Positions 55,957-64,000 of a stretch of 64,000 bases of DNA are shown here, piece after piece. The position numbers and the translations under genes are program-made. The notes under the pieces were generated by a model that worked only from the letters and a program-made list of their open reading frames with translations, was not told where the DNA came from and searched no databases. Location: positions 20,338,424 through 20,402,423 of the forward strand of contig CM046354.1 of assembly GCA_025403435.1 (NCBI GenBank). The letters are read 5' to 3'. How positions within the stretch are numbered: the first letter of the stretch is position 1; the number at the start of each line of letters is the position of its first letter. The DNA is from Artocarpus heterophyllus. Taxonomy: Eukaryota > Streptophyta > Magnoliopsida > Rosales > Moraceae.

Positions 55957-56539
55957 GCTCACTGGATTGCTTTGCTAACAGATACGCACAGATAAGCCTT
56001 GGATTTTGGCTCAACCATTCTGCAAGCACAAAAAAAAAAAAAAAACGGAGGATTTTGAGAAAAGGCTTTTAAGAAAAAGCTTCTTTAGATAAAGGAAGAA
56101 TTTGAAGAAAGGGAAAAAAAAAATTTTGAATTAGGTAAAAGTTTTTTTTCTTTTTGAACCAAAAAAACATATATTTTTGTGTATATAAATTGTCTCAATT
56201 TTTTTAAAAAAATTAAAAAATAACTATATCAGGATAAAAAACTTCAACGTGATGAAAAAAAAGGAACCATTTTGATATTTAAAAAGCTTTTTTTGTGCCA
56301 AAAACTGTTAAAAAAAAAGGTCATTGACCAAAAATTTTATTTTCAAAAAGTCATTTTTAAAAATCTACCAATGATAAATGTCCTCTTTTTTTTTTTACAC
56401 AAAAAAATAAGCTTTTGGGTAGAAAAATAGTTTTAATTTTTTTTCCCATTTTATTGAGGTTTTTTTACTTATTATAATTTTTTTCTCTTTTTTTTTAAAA
56501 AAAATTGAGGCAGTTTTTCTGTTCAAAAAACATGTTTTT

Positions 56540-56606
56540 TAGTACAAAAAAAAAATCATTTTCCCAATTGAAATTTTTTTTAGCCTTTTTGTCAAATTTC
56601 TCGAAA
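56540..56606 (+). repeat. Repeat copy matching 51030-51108
   Basis: Contains AATTGAAATTTTTTTT, then AGCCTTTTTGTCAAATTTCTC, in the same orientation as the copy at 51030-51108. Surrounding DNA is homopolymer-rich. Confidence 0.5.
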
Positions 56607-56811
56607 AAAGCAGCAAGTGTAAATTCTTCTACCAGTTGCTCGAAACGTTTCATCCTTTTTTGGCTTTGAAAAAAGAAGCCTACTCTAGGTTACGGGAAAT
56701 TGCACCAAATTACATAATTATATTTCTGATATAAAAAATAACACATTTTTAAAATATTTAAGCATAAAGGTCAAATTGTTGTAAATTTTCAAAATTACCC
56801 TAATCTTATTC

Positions 56812-57872
56812 GGGTCCATTTGGTAAATAGATTCAAATTAGTGATTTAATTTGAGTTAGTAATTTGAATTATTATCTGAATCGATATTTGGATGTGCATT
56901 TAAGTTTTACTCTGAGCATTGAATAAAATTGAAATTTGTATTTGGAGAGGTAGTGAAAATAGTTTTTAATTTATCAACAAATCTAATAAAATCTTGATGT
57001 TAATGATCCTAAAAAATATGCAATATGGATCTTAGGGTCTGTTTGTTTTGAGTATTATTTGGACTCAATAGACTCAAATTTAAATTCGAGTATCAAGAAT
57101 CCTTTAGATGCGTGTTTGTTTCCCCTAAAATCTGTATCTTTTGAGTATCAAGAGTCCAAGTTTTTAGAGTTTCCATCCACTTTAAACTTTTGATACTCGG
57201 ATATCTCTTCTATAATAAAAACTAAAATTCACTCTCCTATATTTAAGAAAAAAATCATAACTTCTTCATTTGATATTCAATTGAGATGAATCTTTTTTCA
57301 TTGTATTCCTAGTGAAGAAATGAATAAATTAAGATCCATATTGTATATTTTTTAGGATCATTAACATTAAAATTTTATTTGATTTGTTAATAAATTAAAA
57401 ATTATTTTCACTACCTCTTCAAACACAAATTTTAATTTTATTCTATACTTAAAACCTAAATGCATATCCAAATATCAATTCAAATAACAATTTAAATCAA
57501 TAACTCAAGTTTTAATTCAAATCACACTAACTCAAATCAAATCACTAATTCGAATCTATTTACCAAACGGACCCTTAATTTATTCCTCTCTTCAATAGGA
57601 ACACAATAAAAAAAGAATCATTACAATTGTATAACAAATTAAGAAGTTATGATTTTTTTCCTCACATAGAGGAGAGAGAATTTTAGCTTTTACTACAGCA
57701 AAGATATTCGAGTATCAAAAGTTTAGGAGAGTCAAAACTCTAAAAACTTGGATTCTTGATACTCAAAGGATTCAGATTTTGGGGGAAACAAACACGTAGC
57801 TAAATGATTCTTAATATTTGAATCCAAATTTGAATCTAAAAAATCCAAAGAGTTCTCAAAACAAGCGCGCCC
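56812..57872. mobile_element. Two interleaved long inverted-repeat pairs (A-B-A'-B')
   Basis: Arm A (56812-57034) is the reverse complement of A' (about 57330-57574). Arm B (57035-57332) is the reverse complement of B' (57575-57872). Outer ends start GGGTCCATTTGGTAAATAG (A) and GGGTCTGTTTGTTTTGAG (B). Shared inner motifs include GAGGTAGTGAAAATA and ATGTTAATGATCCTAAAAAA (A), and TTTTGATACTCG and AAAATCATAACTTCTT (B). Both are MITE-like and non-coding. The order is interleaved rather than nested. Confidence 0.8.
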
Positions 57873-60800
57873 TTCATCTCCCACAAAAAACCTTAACACA
57901 CTTTCTTTCTCTTCTCTCCCCCTCCCTCTTCCTCTTCTCTCTCCTTGCTTCGATGACAAATTCAACGACCTCGTGCGAGACCTCACGCGATATGACAACC
58001 TCATGCAACTCTAGTGGTTGCTCTCCGTGGGACTCCAACTAGGAATTCTTCCTCCGCGCCTCCAATGCTTCCTTCCTCCGACAATGAGGACTGCTCCAAA
58101 TGATGTTGCTATTTCTTCCCTATGACTGAAGCTTTGCAATCTCCCCGTGATTGAACCTTGCAATCTCTCGACGACTGAAACTTTGCAATCCGCCCAATGC
58201 TTGGTGGCTCGCAATCTTAGCTAGCGGTTGGCGACAAGGTTGGGCAACAACATGTGCTCCGTCAGTGTTGCTCTTGTGGAGACAAGGTTGGGCGGCAGGA
58301 GTATTCCGAGAGAAAAGCTTTGTTGGGGAAAAAATGAGAAAGAGGGAGAGGAAAGGGCACTTGGTTACTAGGGTTTTGTAATTTAGGTATTTCATGCATT
58401 GTCCCCATTATGGCTTAAGATATTTGTGTTATATGCCATGCTTTTTTAAGTGTGGATTGATTTATGCCACAGTAAAAAAAATATTCAATTAAACACCACA
58501 AATAAAGATGGAAATCAAATTCAAAAGACTAATATACATTTATTAGTCCCATATTCTCTTTTTTTCCCCTTATTCTCTTTCTCTTTCTCTTTCTTTCTCC
58601 CATATCCTCCTAGTCGCATTCTTCCAAAGTGTTCTTGCCCTCTCCCTCTTTCTCTCCCATCAATTCACGACGTTAATATCGTGATGCACGTGATGGAGTC
58701 TAGATCGGCCACAGTGGGAAGAGAATTGCATAGAATTAAAGAATCAAATGTATTGAAAAATGAGTACGCATGGGAATTTTAAAATTTTTTTAATAAAAGC
58801 ATTTTCTATAAATCGAGTTAGACATGCTATGTATCATAAATTAATAAAAGATCTTTATACCTTATACAATCGGAACAACACTTCTGACAAGAAATTATTT
58901 GACAGAACCGCTACTAAGATTCATGTCCAAAAGGGCCTCCACCAATTGATCATCTTGGATGTTCCTTATTGCACGATTAGAATGCGAGTGGACACATGTT
59001 GTTCGATTCTCCTCTCGGTAACTTTTCCTTCCAACTGCAATAGAAAACCAACAGCTATAATTTGTGATATTAACAATAACCCTATGGGAGTTACAAAGCT
59101 CCTCTCTTAATTTCTCTGATGATCTAAATAACAATAGGAACAAGTATCCTATTTATTGCAGCAACTAGGACTTTGATTCTATGTAGATAGGATTTCTAAA
59201 CTCATAACTAGGTCAAAATCGGTGTCAAAATGCGTGAAAAATACGTAACATGATTTACGCCCACCGGCCTATTGGTTGCATTGCGTATCTAATTCCCGTT
59301 CCCTCTTAATTAGCTAAATGTCTTTCTTGGACAAAATCTCTTTATTAGATAATTTTCTTATTACCAACTTATTTGTCGATAATGAAACTTAAACATTAAA
59401 CGCTCATTATTTACACTTAGTCTCGTCACTCATCGATTTACTTAAAAGTTACGTAACTTAACCTCCTATTTCATGTTACATCTTGACATTAACAGATGAT
59501 GGAAAAATTCCCACCAATGAGCATTTTCTTAATTTGTACATTTCGGGGTCTGTTTAAGTTGTTTTTACAAAAAATGACAATTTTGCTTTTGACAGGTCTT
59601 AGAAAATTTTTTGAGCTTGCTTTCATTAAAACTTACAATTTATTGCAACTCTCAAGAGTGTGCAAAATAAAACATTGGTTTTCTTTTTATGAAAAATCTA
59701 GTTTTACAAAAACTTTATGGTTTTGATCTAAAATACAAAAATATTGACGATTTTGCTTTCAGAACCAAAAATGACCACTTTATATTGTTACATTCAGTTT
59801 TTGATAGGATTAAAATTCTCAAAAAGTACCCAGGTCAAAATCTCTTTATTTCAAAATGTTTTCCATAGTATAACCTTTTTGAAATTTAGTGACTAATTCT
59901 TTTAAAATTTATAACTCATAATCCATGCAAAATTTTCACAAACTGTTTGAAATCTATAACAGCTTTGGCAAGATCAATAAGTTTATGTTTCAACTTTTCC
60001 AAAATACAAAGATTTCGGTGGAGTTTTTGGCCAATATTCAAATTTGTCCCTTTATAAACTCAAATTTTGCAATATCATCAAATCGAAATTTTACAAAGTT
60101 CTGTTCATGAAAGTTTTTATCTCATTGTTTTTGATAAGTACCGTATTTTATCTGAAAAATAAATTAGTCTCTGAACTTATCAAAAACTCAATTCTTTGAA
60201 AATCACCCTAACTTTCTTTCTTAACATAGTTGGTAATCTTTCTCTTTTTAAGCACCAAAGCCCTGGTTTCTAGCATCCATTCATGTCATCGTACATATAT
60301 AACATAAACTAATTATGTCATTCGTCTTTTTACATGTCATTTGATGGCAAAGGACTCAGGAGAAAATAGACACTAAGTTTTGGGAAGCCGAGCACTGGAC
60401 TCGGTCATTCACAAAACTTTGGCATGTGAACGTAACTGGGTTTCTTGGAACGAAAGCTGGAATGAATTTCATCAAATTTATGCTTTTAACATTGCTTACA
60501 CTTGAGGTGATGACCATCAATCTTTTTAATATATTTAGTGTCAGACGGCAACTGGAGTTGGCAAAGAAGTTATTGCATTTTAAGCGTGCTTCAAAACTAG
60601 TAGACATCGATTTCGTGGAACCACGAAGAACAAATATGGATCAAGTAGACAGTCAGAACGAAGAGTAAGCAATTCCTGCATGCCAAGTAGTTTAGACAAA
60701 AGTTTGTTGCTTGTGTCGGATGAAATCTTGAATATAATCACCCTGAGCATCAGCCAAGGATCAGGACAAAGTAGGTAATTACTGTTGTTGTTGTTGTTGT

Positions 60801-61500
60801 TGTTAGGATTATTGTTATGATTATGATAACGGCGGTTTATCATCATCGTCATCTTGCTAATTAGTTCGAGGAAATTATTGTATGACATCTTTAACTGTTC
60901 TTTTTCCACTTGATTAATGTTACTTTAGAAAATCAGACATGGCTTGCTGATCTAGAATAGCAGTGCTGTTATTAGGGTTAATTTTATAAATGCCCCCAGG
61001 AACTGTCACTAATTCACCTTTCCCCCCAGAACCTTAAATGTCCCACTCAATACTCCTGAACTGTAGAACGTTTGCAGGATTTCCCCTTCTGTTATATTCC
61101 CTAAAATTTTCCAACGGAATTGCTGAGATGATACTACATCTAAAATATTGAAATCTTATATTACTGTAATTATCATTCAGTAGTTATTTTGGTTCTGTAT
61201 ATATTGGTCTGTTAATTTTTGTCATTGATAATCACCGAGTGGTTTGCTTAATGGGGGCTGCCCGCTATCCATCATTTAACCCTTTTGTTTATGCAACTCG
61301 ATGCTTCTTCTTAATCTCTTCCTAATCTTGGTAATAACTGGAGGCAACTCCTTCCTTTCATTGTCCAAAGAAAACAAAAATGGCAGTAAATGATGGTTGA
61401 TTGTTGTAGAGAGATAAAGGGGTGAGATTAAAGTTTCTACTTTCTTTTTTTTTTTTTAATGTTTCTTTTTGTTTTTTAGGAATTTTCTCATGTTAAAGAT

Positions 61501-62075
61501 AAGGGATTTGAGGGTAAATGGCCACTCTTAAGCTGCTGCTGCTTCTTCTTCTTCTTCTTCTTCTTCTTCTTCTTCTTCTTCTTCTTCTTCTTCTTCTTCT
61601 TCTTCTTCTTCTTCTTCTTTTTAAGTAAATTATTAGAGTTTTTAAAATTAAGAAAATAACCATTTTCATATATCAATGATATACTGAAGTACATCAATGA
61701 TGTATTGAGGTTAATCATTGATGTACTGCATGATGTATTAATTTGTAGTTTTATCATTGATTAAGTTGGTGGTTTATTTACTCAATAATGTATCGTTTTT
61801 CAATGATAAATCATTAATAGATTAATGATAAACTAATTTATTAATGATAAATCATAATTAATCAATGATAAATTAATTTATTAATGATAAATTATAATTA
61901 ATAAATGATGTACTAATTTTAAGCAATGATATACAGGTGTTTGTTAATGATATACTGCTGAAAAAATACATATATCAATTTTTTAATTTTTAAAATAATT
62001 AGCCATTTTTTTATTTTTTTAAAGTAAAACTGTTTATTTAAAAAGATAGTAAAAATAGGTGTTTTTGTTTATTTT
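61501..62075. repeat. Dispersed repeat family R1, copy 2
   Basis: Homologous to 23341-23792, starting AAGGGATTTGAGGGTAAATGG and continuing with ATCAATGATATACT, GAAGTACATCAATGATGTA and repeated TTAATGATAAATCAT units. A large CTT microsatellite sits at the point where copy 1 has only AGCTCTTTTTAAG. Confidence 0.6.
61532..61619 (+). repeat. (GCT)n(CTT)n microsatellite
   Basis: About 10 bp of GCT repeats run into about 78 bp of uninterrupted CTT. It encodes only a poly-Lys or poly-Ser shadow frame and is not coding. Confidence 0.95.
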
Positions 62076-62340
62076 TTCTTAAAGAGGGATAATTTCATTA
62101 TTTAAATAATAATTAAATTTAAATCAGATTTCTTTTTTTTTAACCGAAAACTTCATTTAAAAAAAAAAAAAAGGGACTACAACGAGACCTTCAAGAATTC
62201 CGTGACGATGATGCATGATCTCACCACTTGCATCCCTTGGATTGTCGGTGGGCCCCAATGGCTTACTTTGTTTTAGTTGGTGTGGTTTATAGTGTAAAAA
62301 TGAACTGATCCTGTCTTTTTATGGGCTTTCTCTTTTTTTT

Positions 62341-62930
62341 TTTTTTTGGTAAATAACTCGGAACGTCCCTAAACTTTTAATATTATAACAAATTGATCTT
62401 AAATTAATTTAATAGTTTAAAACAGTTTTTAAACTTTTAACATTATGACATTTAATCTTTGAATTAATTTAATAGGTTAAAAATGTCTCTAAACTCTTAA
62501 CATTGTGACAAAATGATCATCAAATTAATTTAATAGGTTAAAATAGTGATGATCAACAATGTGACACTATGACTGTACAGTACTACAGTGTGGCTAGTAG
62601 GTTGAGGTGACTAGAAGGGCAACTACATGGTGGTTTTGTTGCGAAGAGGGTGCAATGAGCGAGTGATGCAAGGTTAGTGCTGTGGAAAAAAGTGCCGCAG
62701 ATGAAGGCTGTCGTGATGTTTTGCATTAAAATTTTAACAATGACTAATAGATAGGATTGATTTTGCTATTAAAAATTAATTTAAGGACTATTTCAGCCTT
62801 TTAAATTAGTTCAAAAACTAAATTATCATAATATTAAAAGTACATGAACTATTTTAGCCTATTAAATTAATTTAAAGACTAAATTATCACAATGTTATAA
62901 ATTCAAGGACCTTTTAAGGCTATTAACTCT
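62341..62930. mobile_element. Inverted-repeat element with tandem sub-repeats
   Basis: The left arm has three ~60-bp units (starting near 62369, 62431 and 62490) with the pattern CTAAACTTTTAACATT-TGACA..AATTAATTTAATAGGTTAAAA. The right arm (62757-62925) carries complementary units (TTAAATTAATTTAAAGACTAAATTATCACAATGTTA). The central ~200 bp is GC-richer (ACTACAGTGTGGCTAGTAGG..). Non-coding and MITE-like. Confidence 0.6.
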
Positions 62931-63083
62931 TTTTTTTTTAATGACCAAAAACATTTGAAGCTCTCAAAGAGCAATCTGCTCATAGCAAAAGAGAAGACCG
63001 TATATGAAATGATTAAGAGAAAATTATACATAATATCTTTGAACTTGCACCATCGATTTTGGACGTGATCATGATGCTGTTCA

Positions 63084-63232
63084 CTGTGGCTTGATGCTTT
63101 GCCGTTGGAGATTGCGACGCCATTCAAAAATCAGCTAGCAGAAACGAAGACCTCCGTCTGTGGCTTAATGCTTTGCCATTCAAGACTACAATGCCATTCA
63201 AAAACCAATTGGCGTGAATGAAGATCTCTGTT
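63084..63232 (+). repeat. 74-bp tandem duplication
   Basis: Unit 1 (63084-63157) and unit 2 (63158-63232) both run CTGTGGCTT(G/A)ATGCTTTGCC, then GCCATTCAAAAA and GAAGA(C/T)CTC(C/T)G. They differ by about one base in five, so the duplication is old. Confidence 0.75.
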
Positions 63233-64000
63233 ACCCACTTCTCTGCCGATGTTGGTGTGTGAATCATCGCAATTCGCAAAAACCTAATGAAGCTTGCCGT
63301 GATTGGAGCTTGCCAAATGAGATCGTCATAAAACGAAGGAGATCAACCCTTGTAAACTAGGGATCAATGACTATTGATCACCTCTCTCTCTCTCTCTCTA
63401 CCAAACAACACCAATAAGAAACGAAGGAGATCAACAGTTGTGGAGGTGGCATCGCATCGACTATGGTGTTGATCTCTAGATTTTAGTTTTTGTTTTAATG
63501 ATTTTGTGGTTTGCGGTTGCATTTTAGCTTGAATCTCAATCTGTGCTTCAATGATTTTTGGATCTCAGTTTGTGGTTTGTGTTTTTGGCATTGGTTGTGA
63601 ATTTTTTTTGTTAAGATTTGGTGGTTGTATATTGTTAATTGATTACAAATATGAATTTTTGCTTGAATATTGTCTAGTGGGTTTGTAGATCTAGATTTTC
63701 TGCTAAAATGGTTTTGGTTTTCGGTTGAAATGAATAAGATTTGACGGTTTCACTTTTAGACATGCTAATTCCACTTTGGATCTTGCAGTTTTGCTTTGGA
63801 ACCTGGCGATTCTACTTCTAGATCTAGCAGCTCTGCTTTGGAACATGACGAGGTCCAAGACAGAACTTGGCGAGTTATGTGACGAAACCTGTCGGCACTT
63901 AATGGTTACATGACAGAACCAAGCGGGTTCCTACTCTGTAACCTATAAGCTTATGCTCCAGCACCCCGCATTGGTGATTAGAGGCGGTTAGCATGTTTTT

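Larger units (their letters stand above)
55957..64000. other. Gene-free terminal region, repeat-rich
   Basis: After the promoter of the TsaD-family gene I find no supported gene. The region holds interleaved inverted repeats (56812-57872), a less AT-rich CT-rich patch at 57880-58380, R1 copy 2 with a CTT expansion (61501-62075), an inverted-repeat element with tandem sub-repeats (62341-62930) and a 74-bp tandem duplication (63084-63232). A plus-strand frame at 60426-60668 with a hydrophobic stretch is unrecognised and has no supporting context. Confidence 0.5.

Noticed and set aside
58895..59143. Overlapping open frames on both strands at 58.8-59.1 kb
   Set aside because: Neither resembles a known protein, and mirror-image open frames are expected by chance.
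60426..60668. 80-codon open frame with a hydrophobic segment
   Set aside because: No family recognised, no neighbouring exons and AT-rich noncoding surroundings.
61488..61757. Poly-lysine open frame
   Set aside because: Produced by translating the CTT microsatellite on the minus strand.

Overview
The window is about 64 kb of AT-rich nuclear DNA from a flowering plant. It carries eight multi-exon genes with GT-AG introns, several miniature inverted-repeat elements (MITEs), LTR and LINE debris, and many microsatellites. A eudicot is clear from the plastid transit peptides and exon structures. A cucurbit-like source is my guess from the general look of the EPSP synthase and transketolase proteins; I could not test it.

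Layout: (1) 0.28-2.2 kb, + strand, cytosolic ribosomal protein S13 with a telo-box/site II promoter. (2) 7.9-10.3 kb, + strand, tRNA 2'-phosphotransferase. (3) 11.2-18.9 kb, a repeat block. A ~690-bp tandem duplication has its first unit split by a MITE plus Ty3-type gag-protease fragment and again by a 5'-truncated LINE. (4) 19.9-22.5 kb, + strand, a plant type II membrane putative glycosyltransferase. (5) 26.2-27.9 kb, - strand, UDP-glucuronate 4-epimerase. (6) 31.8-36.0 kb, - strand, plastid EPSP synthase. (7) 39.3-42.5 kb, - strand, plastid transketolase. (8) 44.8-50.4 kb, - strand, a RAD51C locus with three lesions. (9) 52.1-56.0 kb, - strand, mitochondrial-type tRNA threonylcarbamoyltransferase (OSGEPL1/Qri7 type). 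(10) 56-64 kb, intergenic repeats with no gene I can support.

The most unusual region is RAD51C. A 1,972-bp TG...CA solo-LTR-like element sits in a coding exon, bounded by a 5-bp duplication (CCACC). That duplication supplies splice-like GT and AG dinucleotides that could remove the element and restore the frame. The same locus has a 1-nt insertion in exon 1 and a CGA-to-TGA-type stop in the last exon, although the coding sequence beyond the stop remains recognisable. Other points of note are two interleaved (A-B-A'-B') inverted-repeat pairs at 56.8-57.9 kb, a MITE nested in a MITE with a related uninterrupted copy 13 kb away, and the physical linkage of transketolase (makes erythrose-4-phosphate) with EPSP synthase (a later shikimate-pathway step).

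All exon coordinates were derived by hand from splice consensus and family protein sequence. Summed exon lengths are divisible by three for every intact gene. RAD51C is one base over, as the single insertion predicts.
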